Below are positions 44,629-54,417 of a DNA stretch of 64,000 bases, one piece after another. The stretch spans positions 1 to 64,000 of the forward strand of contig JACKEY010000016.1 in the NCBI GenBank assembly GCA_020632755.1, read 5' to 3'. The first letter of the stretch is position 1; each line of letters starts with the position of its first letter. Source of the DNA: Alphaproteobacteria bacterium. GTDB taxonomy: Bacteria > Myxococcota_A > UBA796 > UBA2385. A model generated the notes under the pieces. It saw nothing but the letters and a program-made list of their open reading frames with translations. It searched no databases and was not told the DNA's origin. The position numbers were made by a program, and so were the translations under genes.

Positions 44629-45430
44629 GCCGAGCCGGGCAGCGCCGCGACTGGTCGTCGTGATCCCGCACCACAGCCGTGCGGATCTGCTGCCGGCGAC
44701 CCTGGCCGCGACGGCCGCGTGGCGGCGGCTGGTGGTCGACGACGGGCCGGCCGGACGGCCCTCGCCGGACCTGGGCCCCGATGTGGAGCTGCTGCGGACC
44801 GACGGCGAGCTCGGCTTCGCCCGCGCGGTCAACCTGGGCCTGGCGCAGGCGCAGGCGACGGGCGCCGAGCGGGTGCTGCTGCTCAACGACGACGCGGTGC
44901 CGGCGCCGGGCTGCGTCGAGGCGCTCTTGGACGCCTTCCAGCCGGGGGTCGGGGCCGTCGGGCCGGTGCTGTGGGGCCCCGACGGCGCCGTCGAGAGCGC
45001 GGGCCTGGACCATCGCTGGTGGGGCCGCGTGCGGTTCCGGCGCACGGTGCCTGCCGCGACGACCGCGGTGGGCGCCCTGTCCGGCGCCTGCCTGCTGGTC
45101 GACAGCGCGACCCGGCTGGACCCCGCCTACCCCCACGGCTTCGAGGACCTGGCGCTGTGCCGGAGCCTGCGGGACGCCGGCCGGCTCTGCCTGGTCGTGC
45201 CCCACGCCCGCTGCGATCACCTGGGCGGGGGCACCCTGTCGCGGGTCTCGCGGGCCGCGCAGCGCCACGGTGTGCACGGCCACCTGCGGCTCGAGGGCGG
45301 CGGCTGGCGCGGGGCGGTGGTCGTCGGCCTGGCGACCGCCCAGATCCTGCGCGAGGGCGGCCCGCCGGAGCGGTTCGTCGGGCTGGCCCAGGGGCTGCGC
45401 GACTGGGTCGTCGAGGCGCGACGGGGCTGA
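44618..45430 (+). CDS. Family 2 glycosyltransferase (rhamnosyltransferase-like)
   Basis: A 270-residue GT-A protein. VVVIPHHSRADLLPATLAA opens the fold; ELGFARAVNLGL and LLLNDDAVPAPG carry the nucleotide-binding region and DxD-like NDD motif. GALSGACLLV and HGFEDLALC(R) follow, with the ED pair as the likely catalytic base region. The pattern resembles the WbbL/rhamnosyltransferase group. No membrane segment. Only the overlapping lipoprotein gene accompanies it, so acceptor and pathway are unknown. Confidence 0.87.
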   Translation: MGSEPSRAAPRLVVVIPHHSRADLLPATLAATAAWRRLVVDDGPAGRPSPDLGPDVELLRTDGELGFARAVNLGLAQAQATGAERVLLLNDDAVPAPGCVEALLDAFQPGVGAVGPVLWGPDGAVESAGLDHRWWGRVRFRRTVPAATTAVGALSGACLLVDSATRLDPAYPHGFEDLALCRSLRDAGRLCLVVPHARCDHLGGGTLSRVSRAAQRHGVHGHLRLEGGGWRGAVVVGLATAQILREGGPPERFVGLAQGLRDWVVEARRG

Positions 45431-45479
45431 AGTCGCGCCGCTGCTGGCGGAAGGCTCCTGGGCGCGGGCAGGCGGGCGG

Positions 45480-47432
45480 CTACAGGCAGGCCGGGGCGAA
45501 GATCAGGTCGTCGATGTTGGTGGCGTCGAGCTCGCCGACCAGGGTGCTGTCGCCGGTGGTGGGGTCCACCGTGTAGAGCGCGGTCCGGGTCGACGCGAGC
45601 AGCAGGCGGCGCACGGGATCGAAGGCCAGGCCGACCGACGCGAAGGGCACCTCGGTCTCGATGACGCGCAGGCTCTCGCCGGTCTCGCGGTCCAGCTCGT
45701 GGATCTCCTGGCTGGCCCCGTCTGCGAAGTACAGCGTGTCCGTCGCGCAGTCCCAGGCCATGCCGCAGCTGCCGAGCGCGATGTCGAGCGGCCCGACGGC
45801 GGTGCCGGCGCCGGTGGAGGGGTCGAACTCGACCAGCTGGTCGTTGGTGCTGTCGACGCCCCACAGCCGGCCGTCGGCGTCGAAGGACACACCGCAGGTG
45901 TTGCCGACGCCATGGGGCTCCAGCTCGTCCACCGTGCCCTCGCACCAGTCGATCTCGACCAGCGCGGACAGCCCGTAGTCGTGGCCGAAGCCGACCCCTT
46001 CCGCGTCCACCGCGACCGTGTTGATGGCGTAGCCGTCGGGCAGCTCGGCGATCTCCTCGACCTCGGCGGTGAGGGGGTCGATGCCGTAGATGAGCCCGGC
46101 CTCGGTGTCGACGCTGTACAGCCGCTTGCCCTCGAGGGCGTCTTCGTCGACGGTGCCGTCGCAGTCGTCGTCCTGGCCGTTGCAGACGTCGTCGATGTCG
46201 GGGTGCACGGCCGGGTCGTCGTCGTCGCAGTCGCTGGCGTCGTCGGTGTAGCCGTCGGGCGCGTCGCAGGCGTCGGCGGTGCTGTCCTCGTCGCCGTAGC
46301 CGTCGTCGTCGGCGTCGGCGTACCAGGTCGACGTGGTCGAGCCGTCCAGGCTGTCGTCGTCGTCGTCGACGAGGGTGTCGCAGTCGTCGTCGATGCCGTT
46401 GCAGACCTCGGTGGCGGACGGCGACACGGCGGCGTCCCCGTCGTCGCAGTCGGTGGCGTCGGCCACGAAGTCGTCCGGCATCTCGCAGGCGCGGGTCGCG
46501 GCGTCCGCGTCGCCGTAGCCGTCGTCGTCGGTGTCGGCGTACCAGGTGGCCGCGCTGTCCGGATCCAGGCTGTCGTCGTCGTCGTCGACGAGGGTGTCGC
46601 AGTCGTCGTCGATGTCGTTGCAGACCTCGGTGGCGTCGGGGGACACGGCGGCGTCGCCGTCGTCGCAGTCCGTCGCGTCGGCCACGAAGCCGTCGGGGGC
46701 GTCGCAGGCGACGGCCACTTCGTCGGCATCCCCGAAGCCGTCGCCGTCGCCGTCGCCGTACCAGGTGCCCGCCGAGCCCACGTCCAGGCTGTCGTCGTCG
46801 TCGTCGACGAGGGTGTCGCAGTCGTCGTCGATGTCGTTGCAGATCTCGGTGGCGGCCGGCGAGATCGCGGCTGTGCCGTCGTCGCAGTCCGATGCGTCTT
46901 CGACCGTGCCTTCCGGCTGCTCGCAGGCCTGGACGGGGGCCGCGGGGTTGCCGAAGCCGTCGCCGTCGTCGTCGGCGTACCAGGTGCCGCCTCCCGAGGC
47001 GTCCAGGCCGTCGTCGTCGTCGTCCACCAGGCCGTCGCAGTCGTCGTCGATCCCGTTGCAGATCTCGGTGGCGCCCGGGAAGACCGTGGCGTCGTCGTCG
47101 TTGCAGTCCGTGTCGGCCGGCACGCCGTCGCCGTCGGCGTCGACCGGGCCGGTGGTGCCGTCGGTGTCGGTGTCTGCGTCTGTGGCGGTGTCTGCGTCGG
47201 TCCCACCGTCGGTGTCTGCGTCTGCGTCTGCGTCCGCGTCGCTGGCCGAGGTGTCGGTGTCCGTGTCTGCGTCGATCCCGCCGTCGGTGTCTGCGTCGGT
47301 GTCTGCGTCGGTGTCCGCGTCGGTCCCGCCGTCGTCGCCGATCCCGCTGTCGCCGATGCTTCCGCTGTCGGCTCCGGACTTGTCGTTGCAGGCGGCCAGG
47401 ACGAGGACGCTGAGCAGGGCGAGGCGACGCAT
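45480..47432 (-). CDS. Lipoprotein with MopE-type metal-binding repeats and a C-terminal beta-propeller
   Basis: A 650-residue lipoprotein (LAAC lipobox), then an Asp/Thr/Ala-rich low-complexity segment of about 80 residues. Four full and one partial repeats of about 73 residues follow, each with DCDD...PxATEICNxIDDDCD and a WYxDxDxDGxG loop. This is the putative metal-binding motif named for the copper-repressible MopE protein. The last about 230 residues are propeller-like blades (TVDPTTGDSTLVG and similar). It is probably surface exposed and calcium- or copper-binding; the ligand is not determinable here. GGGAG precedes the ATG. Confidence 0.87.
   Translation of the reverse strand: MRRLALLSVLVLAACNDKSGADSGSIGDSGIGDDGGTDADTDADTDADTDGGIDADTDTDTSASDADADADADTDGGTDADTATDADTDTDGTTGPVDADGDGVPADTDCNDDDATVFPGATEICNGIDDDCDGLVDDDDDGLDASGGGTWYADDDGDGFGNPAAPVQACEQPEGTVEDASDCDDGTAAISPAATEICNDIDDDCDTLVDDDDDSLDVGSAGTWYGDGDGDGFGDADEVAVACDAPDGFVADATDCDDGDAAVSPDATEVCNDIDDDCDTLVDDDDDSLDPDSAATWYADTDDDGYGDADAATRACEMPDDFVADATDCDDGDAAVSPSATEVCNGIDDDCDTLVDDDDDSLDGSTTSTWYADADDDGYGDEDSTADACDAPDGYTDDASDCDDDDPAVHPDIDDVCNGQDDDCDGTVDEDALEGKRLYSVDTEAGLIYGIDPLTAEVEEIAELPDGYAINTVAVDAEGVGFGHDYGLSALVEIDWCEGTVDELEPHGVGNTCGVSFDADGRLWGVDSTNDQLVEFDPSTGAGTAVGPLDIALGSCGMAWDCATDTLYFADGASQEIHELDRETGESLRVIETEVPFASVGLAFDPVRRLLLASTRTALYTVDPTTGDSTLVGELDATNIDDLIFAPACL
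46130..47120 (-). repeat. Tandem repeats of about 220 bp coding the MopE motifs
   Basis: Near-identical words such as CTGTCGTCGTCGTCGTCGAC recur about every 220-230 bases, four full units and a partial one. The high DNA identity between units 2-4 suggests recent duplication or conversion. Confidence 0.8.
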
Positions 47433-47547
47433 GGGGACTCCCGGGGCGGTCGTGCGGGCGGCGGGGGAGGAGGGACCGGCGGCGAGGGTACCGCTGTGCA
47501 GGCCCGGCTGTCCGCGGATTAGGAGGGGATCCACCCCCGGAGCCGCC

Positions 47548-48000
47548 ATGACCACCGCCCGCGACATCCTCTCGACCGAGGCGCTGATCGTGAACCCCGA
47601 GATGCCGGTCGCGGACCTGGCCACCGCCCTGCTCGCCGGCGGGGCCGAAGGCGCCTGCGTCGTCGAGGACGGGCGCCTGGTCGGCGTCGTGACCGCGATG
47701 GACCTGGTCTACAAGGAGAAGAACCTCCACCTGCCGACCGTGTTCACCTTCATGGACGCGGTGATCCCCATCGGCTGGAAGAAGGCCGAAGAGGAGCTCG
47801 AGAAGATCGCCGGCCTGACCGTGGCCGAGATCATGACCGCCCGGCCGGTCACGGTGCCGCCCGACGCCGATCTGCACACGCTCGCCACGCTGATGGTCGA
47901 GCAGCACCTGACCATGCTGCCCGTCGTCGAGGGCGACCTTCTGCTGGGCGCGGTGGACAAGCGGGCCGTTCTCGCGGCGGCCTTCCCCAAGCGGGGCTGA
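47548..48000 (+). CDS. CBS-domain pair protein
   Basis: A 150-residue soluble protein consisting of two CBS domains: the first with MTTARDIL...LVGVVTAMDLVYKEK, the second with VAEIMTARPVTVPPDADL...LLGAVDKRAVL. Such stand-alone pairs bind adenosine nucleotides and act as energy sensors for partner proteins. The partner is unknown. GGAG lies seven bases before the ATG. It is divergent from the MopE-repeat lipoprotein. Confidence 0.88.
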   Translation: MTTARDILSTEALIVNPEMPVADLATALLAGGAEGACVVEDGRLVGVVTAMDLVYKEKNLHLPTVFTFMDAVIPIGWKKAEEELEKIAGLTVAEIMTARPVTVPPDADLHTLATLMVEQHLTMLPVVEGDLLLGAVDKRAVLAAAFPKRG

Positions 48001-48004
48001 CCCG

Positions 48005-48070
48005 CCCCCGCCTCCCTCGGCCCCGCCTCCCTCGGCCCCGTCTCCCTCGGCCTCCGGCTCCCTCGGCCCC
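48005..48070. repeat. Short direct repeats downstream of the CBS gene
   Basis: The word CTCCCTCGGCC occurs four times with a period of 15-16 bases between the convergent CBS and LysR genes. There is no coding frame of interest and no CRISPR-like spacing. Confidence 0.7.
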
Positions 48071-48078
48071 CGCCCCGC

Positions 48079-48996
48079 TCAGCCCAGGTCCGCCGGCGGC
48101 CAGCGGCGCAGGCTCTCGTCGTCCAGCGAGCCCACCCGGTCGAGCACATCGCCCAGGAAGCCCGCGACGGCCGCCACCCGCGGCACGTGGCGCAGGGCGC
48201 GGGGGATGACCATGTACCAGGGGCCGACCGGCAGCTCGCCGACGTCGACGGGCACCGGCACCAGGCCGGCCACCGCGGCCTGGGCCGAGGGGAACAGCAC
48301 GCAGCCGACGCCGGCCTGGGCTGCTGCGCGCATCGCCAGGAAGGAATTGGTGAGCAGCGCCGGCGGCCGGTCGCCGCGCCAGCCGTCGATGGCCCGGGCC
48401 ATGCCGATGTGGGCCATCTCCTCCGACCAGCCAATCCACTCGAGCTCGCCGGGCGCCGGGTCGGGACCGAGCGACGCCACGTAGGCGGGGCTGGCGTAGA
48501 TGCCCAGCCGCACGTCGCCCAGCCGGCGGAAGACCAGGTCCCCGCTGGTCGGCGGGCGGTCCCGCAGGGCGATGTCCGCGACGTGCCGCGTCAGATCGAC
48601 CGTCAGGTTCGCGGACTGGATGTCCAGCCGCACGTCGGGGAAGCGGCGGCGGAGGAGGGGGATCAGCCCGGGGAGGAGATCGACCGCGATGCCCGGCGGA
48701 CAGGCGATGCGCACCACCCCCCGCGGGTGGTCCTCGAGGTCCTGGAGCGCGGCGCCGGCGCGGCGGACCGCGTCGGCCATCTCGACGGCGTGCGGGTGCA
48801 GCGCGTGGGCCGCGTCGGTGGGCACCAGGCCGTCGCGGCTGCGGTCGAACAGGGCGTGGCCGAGCTGTGCCTCGAGCCCGGCCAGCCGGCGGCTCATCGT
48901 GGCCTGGCCGATGCCCAGGCGGCGGGCGGCGGCGGTCAGGGTGCCGGCCTCCCAGGCCGCGAGGAACAGGCGCAGGTCTTCCCAGGATGCTTCCAT
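48079..48996 (-). CDS. LysR-family transcriptional regulator
   Basis: A 305-residue protein with an N-terminal winged helix-turn-helix (LRLFLAAWEAGTLTAAARRLGI, then QATMSRRLAGLE) and a periplasmic-binding-protein-like effector domain. LysR proteins typically control a divergent gene and themselves. Here that gene is the MBL-fold lipoprotein at 49081. Two inverted-repeat sites lie in the short gap between them. The effector cannot be inferred. Confidence 0.92.
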   Translation of the reverse strand: MEASWEDLRLFLAAWEAGTLTAAARRLGIGQATMSRRLAGLEAQLGHALFDRSRDGLVPTDAAHALHPHAVEMADAVRRAGAALQDLEDHPRGVVRIACPPGIAVDLLPGLIPLLRRRFPDVRLDIQSANLTVDLTRHVADIALRDRPPTSGDLVFRRLGDVRLGIYASPAYVASLGPDPAPGELEWIGWSEEMAHIGMARAIDGWRGDRPPALLTNSFLAMRAAAQAGVGCVLFPSAQAAVAGLVPVPVDVGELPVGPWYMVIPRALRHVPRVAAVAGFLGDVLDRVGSLDDESLRRWPPADLG

Positions 48997-48997
48997 A

Positions 48998-49046
48998 TTC
49001 GGATGGATAGCATCTGAACTTGGCCGATGTCATCCGAGAACGGATG
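48998..49046. promoter_or_regulatory. Two operator-like inverted repeats in the LysR/MBL gap
   Basis: Site 1: TTCGGATG-N5-CATCTGAA (48998-49018), one mismatch. Site 2: CATCCG-N4-CGGATG (49031-49046), perfect. Both use the half-site CGGATG. They occupy most of the 84-bp divergent gap and are likely LysR-type binding sites. Confidence 0.6.
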
Positions 49047-49080
49047 CGTGAAGGTACGGGCATCCACCCCGGAGGTCCCC

Positions 49081-50034
49081 GTGTCTCGCTCCCTTCTCCC
49101 CGCCCTCTCCGCCTGCTTCGCCGTCTCGACCGGCTGCACCGTGTCCCAGCACCCGGTGGCCCCGGCCGACCTCGCGGCCCGCCGCGTCGCGCCCACCGAG
49201 TGGGCCTCGATCCTCGCCGACGCCGCCGTGGTCGAGCACGAAGCGGTCACCTCGGCCCGCTGGGCGGTGCCCCTGTCGGGCCTGGTCGATCTCGACGACC
49301 CCGCCGCCGCCGCCGCGCTCGCCGATGGCGATGCGCCCATCGTGCTGCCGGTGCACGTGCTGCGGCACCCGGTGCACGGTGTCTTCGTCGTCGACACCGG
49401 CATCGACCGCGACCTGGCTGCCGGCGGCCGCGGCGCCACCCGCGGGCTGGTGTCGGCCTTCCTGTCCGAGCTCGAGCCCGTCGAGCCCCTGGCCGACATC
49501 GTGGCCCGCCAGCCGGCCCCCCTCGCCGGTGTGCTCCTGACCCACGTCCACCTCGACCACGTGCTGGGCCTGCCCGACGTGCCGGTCGACACCCCGGTCT
49601 ACGTGGGCGCAGAAGAGCTCACCCACCGCTCCGCCGAGAACGGCCTGATGCGCAGCACCTACCGACGGCTGCTGGCGGATCGGCCGGCCCTGGTCGGGCT
49701 CGATGCGGCGGGCGCGGTCCCGGGCGAGGGGCTGGTCGCCTTCGATCTGCTCGGCGACGGCTCGCTCTGGGGGCTGTCCGTGCCCGGCCACACGCCGGGC
49801 AGCATGGCCTGGCTGGCGAACACCGCCGACGGCCCCGTGCTGCTCACCGGCGACTGCAGCCACACCGTCTGGGGCTGGGAGCACGGCGTGACCCCCGGCA
49901 CCTTCACCGTCGACCACGACGGCAACGCGGTCAGCCTGGCGGCCCTGCGGGCGGTGGCCGACGCCCTCCCCGGCGTGCAGGTCTTCGTCGGCCACGAGCT
50001 GCCCGGCGAGCCCGGTCCGCTCGACGGCCGCTGA
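49081..50034 (+). CDS. Metallo-beta-lactamase-fold lipoprotein hydrolase
   Basis: GTG 49081, with GGAGG five bases upstream, gives 317 residues. The lipobox is VSTGC. The zinc-binding motif is THVHLDH, followed by GHTPGS and GDCSHT, so all metal-ligand positions of the fold appear present. It resembles lactonase-type (AHL/quorum-quenching) MBL enzymes in length and in the DTG...HVHLDHVLG layout, but the substrate is unproven. It is probably controlled by the divergent LysR regulator. Confidence 0.88.
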   Translation: MSRSLLPALSACFAVSTGCTVSQHPVAPADLAARRVAPTEWASILADAAVVEHEAVTSARWAVPLSGLVDLDDPAAAAALADGDAPIVLPVHVLRHPVHGVFVVDTGIDRDLAAGGRGATRGLVSAFLSELEPVEPLADIVARQPAPLAGVLLTHVHLDHVLGLPDVPVDTPVYVGAEELTHRSAENGLMRSTYRRLLADRPALVGLDAAGAVPGEGLVAFDLLGDGSLWGLSVPGHTPGSMAWLANTADGPVLLTGDCSHTVWGWEHGVTPGTFTVDHDGNAVSLAALRAVADALPGVQVFVGHELPGEPGPLDGR

Positions 50035-50040
50035 GCCACA

Positions 50041-50062
50041 GGGCCGACGAGCGCTACGGCCC
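50041..50062. terminator. Hairpin between convergent MBL and 50054 genes
   Basis: GGGCCG (50041-50046) and CGGCCC (50057-50062) form a 6-bp stem whose loop carries the stop of the minus-strand gene. Confidence 0.35.
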
Positions 50063-51058
50063 GGTCGGCGGCTGCGCCTCGTCCGGGCCCGCGCCCTCCT
50101 CTCCCGGAGCCGCTCCTCCCTCGTCCGGCGCGGCTTCCTCGTCCGGACTGCCCTCCTCGTCCGGACTGCCCGTGTCCTTGGCCGGCTCGAGCCCCAGGTC
50201 CAGGTCCTTGGCCAGCAGCTCGCGGGCCGCGGCGATCGCCTCGTCCACGCCCGGCTCGAGCAGCAGCAGGTAGAGGATCACCTCGCGCCGGGCCTGGTGC
50301 AGGGCGCCGCCGCGCAGCGGGGGCTCGTCGGACCACAGGCCGCCGATGTTGAGCGGATCCGCGCCCCAGCTCGACAGGCCGCGGGTCAGCACGGCGTACT
50401 GGCCGGGCTCGTAGGTCGTGCCCACCAGCGCCCAGAAGTCGTTGGGGTTGCCGATCGGGTCGAGGTGGCTGCGCAGCGCGAAGGTCGCGTCGGCCAGCAG
50501 CGCTTCCTGGCGGGGGGAGAGGGTCGCGAGGAAGGGCTGCAGGCCTTCGAGGATGGTCCGGATGCCCTGGACGCGGGTCTGCAGCAGGGCCTGCTCGCGG
50601 GTGGAGCCGCGGCCCAGGGTCTCGAGGCGCGCGGCGATGGCGACGACCTCGGGGTCGTCCGCGGTGGCGCCGGCGGCGAGCTTCGTCCACAGGGCCTGGT
50701 AGAGCTCGGTCTCGTCGTCGGGTTGCTCGGCGAGCAGCTGGCGCTCGCCGGCGACGATCTGGGCCTGGCGCTCGAGCACCACCTCGCGCAGCTCGGCGAG
50801 CTGGGCCAGCTGCGGCTCGGACAGCTCCATGTGGCGCAGCCAGATCAGCACCTGGACCTGGCGCTGGGGCTTCGTCGACGCCGGCAGGGACGGCGCCCGG
50901 TAGAGCAGCTGGTACAGCGCGGGCTGCGCGTCGCGATCGACCTGCCGCTCGATGTCGGCTTCGGTGGGCGAGACGGTGGGTTCCGGCCCGCAGGCGGACA
51001 CCAGCAGCATCCCGGCGAGGGCGGCACCGTAGCGGGGGTTCGGAGCGGAGCGACGCAC
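50054..51058 (-). CDS. Helical lipoprotein of unknown function
   Basis: A 334-residue lipoprotein (LVSAC lipobox). The central part is long amphipathic helices rich in Leu, Gln, Glu and Arg (QLAQLAELREVVLERQAQI), possibly coiled coil. The C-terminal about 45 residues are an acidic Pro/Asp/Glu/Gly repeat tail with SPDEEGSPDEE. No family is recognised. The gene is divergent from the membrane protein at 51115; a TACACT hexamer in the 56-bp gap may be the latter's -10. Confidence 0.75.
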   Translation of the reverse strand: MRRSAPNPRYGAALAGMLLVSACGPEPTVSPTEADIERQVDRDAQPALYQLLYRAPSLPASTKPQRQVQVLIWLRHMELSEPQLAQLAELREVVLERQAQIVAGERQLLAEQPDDETELYQALWTKLAAGATADDPEVVAIAARLETLGRGSTREQALLQTRVQGIRTILEGLQPFLATLSPRQEALLADATFALRSHLDPIGNPNDFWALVGTTYEPGQYAVLTRGLSSWGADPLNIGGLWSDEPPLRGGALHQARREVILYLLLLEPGVDEAIAAARELLAKDLDLGLEPAKDTGSPDEEGSPDEEAAPDEGGAAPGEEGAGPDEAQPPTGP

Positions 51059-51114
51059 GGGGCGCAGGGTACACTCCGGCGTCTTCCGTGGGAGCCCCCA
51101 CCGAAGGAGCCCGC

Positions 51115-52911
51115 CTGAGCACGCCCGCGCCCTCCCCCGCCGCGACGGCCCGCCCCGCCGCCCTGCCCTTCGCCCGCGAGGCGCGCGTGCAGGCGCCCTT
51201 CGTGGCGGCGGCCTGCGCGCTGCTGCTGGCGGTGGCCGTGACCTGGCCGGTGGCCCTGGACCTGTCGGGCTCGATCGTCGGCCACCCGGGCAACGACAAC
51301 TGGAACCACGTGTGGGGCCACTGGTGGGTGGCGCACGAGCTGTCCCAGGGCCAGTGGCCGCTGCACACGAAGCTGCTCAACCACCCCGAAGGCGGCACGC
51401 TCTTCTACATCGACACCGCCCAGGCGATGCTCTACGCGCCGATCACCCTGGCGGTGGGCGCGCCGGCGGCCTTCAACCTGACCATCCTGATGGGCCTGAC
51501 GCTGGCGGGCTTCTCGGCCTGGCTGCTGGCCCGCAGCGTGAGCGGCGACGACGTGCTGTCGGTCCTGGCGATGGTCGTCTACGGCGTGTCGCCCCACCTG
51601 CTCGGCCAGGCCTACAACGGCATCTCCGAGACCGTCTGCGCGGGCTTCTTCCCGCTGTCGCTGTGGTGTCTGCTGCGGCTGGTCGAGCGACCGACGGTCG
51701 GGCGTGCGCTCGGGCTCGGGCTGGCCGGCGCCGCCACGATGATCACCAGCTGGTACTTCGGCCTGCTGACCGTGCTCGGCAGCGTGTTGTTCATGCTGTG
51801 GCGGCTGTACACGCGCCACGCGGTGGACTGGCGGGCCTTCCTGCCGCGGCTCGGGCTGTCCAGCGTCGTGGCGGGCATCCTGATCGCGCCGTTCTTCGCG
51901 CTGTTCCGGGCCTCGCTCGACGCGCCGGACGCGCTGGTCACCCGCGATCCCGAGTTCGTGAAGCAGTCCCTCATCCAGCACAACGTGACGGACCTGTCGG
52001 CCTTCTTCACGCCGGGCAAGGTCCCGAGCCCCGACCTGAAGGCGCTCTACGGCGAAGAGCTGCTCATCGTCATCTACCTGGGCTGGATCGGGCTGTTGCT
52101 GGCCTTCTACGCCTGGGCCGCCACCCGGCGCTGGCGCAGCCTGCGGCCGTGGCTGCTGCTCGGGCTGGTGTTCTTCGCGTTCAGCCTGGGGCCCTACCTG
52201 AACATCGGCGGCGACTACCGGACCGTGTTCGGGCACCGGATCCCCCTGCCCTTCCTGGCCTTCTTCGAGGCCTTCCCGGTCTTCGACCGGATCTCCCACC
52301 CGTTCCGCTTCGTGACCGGCGTGTCGCTGGCCGTCGCCGTCACCGCCGTGGTGGGGCTGCGGCACATGCTGCGCGATCGCCCCCGCGGCCTGCGGATCGG
52401 CGTGGTCGGGCTGCTCTGCGTGGCCATGCTCGTCGAGACGCGGGTCGCCTCGCCGGCGTCCCTGCCGGTGCCGCACACGTCCGCCCACGTGCCCGACGCC
52501 TACGCCGCGATGACCGAAGACCCCGTCGAGGGCGCGGTCCTCGACCTGCCCCTCACCCTGCCCAACCTCGAGCGCGCGGTCTACGTCTGGTACCAGTCGG
52601 TGCACCACCGCCCGGTGCCCTGGGGCCTCAACGACCCGATGCCACGCAGCCTGCTGGTCAACCGGCTGACCGCGACCCTCATCCGGTTCGAGGCGGTGCG
52701 TGCCCAGTCGGCCCCCGCGATGATGCCCGAGCTCGACCTGGCTGTCGGTGCGAGGACCCTCGAGCTGGCCGGCTACCGCTACATCGTCGTGCACGAGCGC
52801 TTCTACCCGCCGTTCAAGCGCGACCGGGTCGAGGCGACGCTCACGGCCCTGCTGGGCGAGCCGCGGCGCTGGCCCGAGGATCGGCTGCTGGTGTACCGGC
52901 TCGGGGACTAG
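51115..52911 (+). CDS. Polytopic membrane protein, GT-C/YfhO-like; probable CTG start
   Basis: About 10-12 transmembrane helices and a soluble C-terminal domain. The first loop carries GNDNW and the DxD-like context expected of GT-C enzymes, and ALDLP/PMPR segments recall YfhO-like lipid-sugar transferases; substrates are unknown. The frame can start at GTG 51088, but CTG 51115 has AAGGAG exactly five bases upstream. A TACACT at 51070 would place transcription start next to the GTG. From CTG the product is 598 residues. It precedes the NtrC-type regulator by about 100 bases. Confidence 0.82.
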   Translation: MSTPAPSPAATARPAALPFAREARVQAPFVAAACALLLAVAVTWPVALDLSGSIVGHPGNDNWNHVWGHWWVAHELSQGQWPLHTKLLNHPEGGTLFYIDTAQAMLYAPITLAVGAPAAFNLTILMGLTLAGFSAWLLARSVSGDDVLSVLAMVVYGVSPHLLGQAYNGISETVCAGFFPLSLWCLLRLVERPTVGRALGLGLAGAATMITSWYFGLLTVLGSVLFMLWRLYTRHAVDWRAFLPRLGLSSVVAGILIAPFFALFRASLDAPDALVTRDPEFVKQSLIQHNVTDLSAFFTPGKVPSPDLKALYGEELLIVIYLGWIGLLLAFYAWAATRRWRSLRPWLLLGLVFFAFSLGPYLNIGGDYRTVFGHRIPLPFLAFFEAFPVFDRISHPFRFVTGVSLAVAVTAVVGLRHMLRDRPRGLRIGVVGLLCVAMLVETRVASPASLPVPHTSAHVPDAYAAMTEDPVEGAVLDLPLTLPNLERAVYVWYQSVHHRPVPWGLNDPMPRSLLVNRLTATLIRFEAVRAQSAPAMMPELDLAVGARTLELAGYRYIVVHERFYPPFKRDRVEATLTALLGEPRRWPEDRLLVYRLGD

Positions 52912-53007
52912 CTGCACACGGCGGCCACGGTGCGTACGATTTTCCCGGCTCGGCGTGCGAAACCACACCCGTGCCGCTAGGTCGCCGCCAAGAGAGGAGG
53001 TCCACCG

Positions 53008-54374
<1,367 letters not shown>

Positions 54375-54381
<7 letters not shown>

Positions 54382-54417
54382 GCCGAGGTTCCGTGGGACT
54401 CGGGGGCCGTTCAGCCC
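54375..54417. terminator. Bidirectional hairpin containing both stop codons of the convergent two-component pair
   Basis: GGGCTGA (54375-54381) pairs with TCAGCCC (54411-54417), and CCGAG with CTCGG inside. The TGA stops of regulator and kinase form part of the outer stem. Confidence 0.55.

Noticed and set aside
46130..47345. Dense GTC/TCG repeats, considered as a CRISPR or satellite array
   Set aside because: They encode the MopE repeats and Asp/Thr-rich segment of a lipoprotein in frame; there are no unique spacers.
48005..48070. Four CTCCCTCGGCC direct repeats considered as CRISPR or iterons
   Set aside because: Period of only 15-16 bases, no spacers, and far from the origin region.
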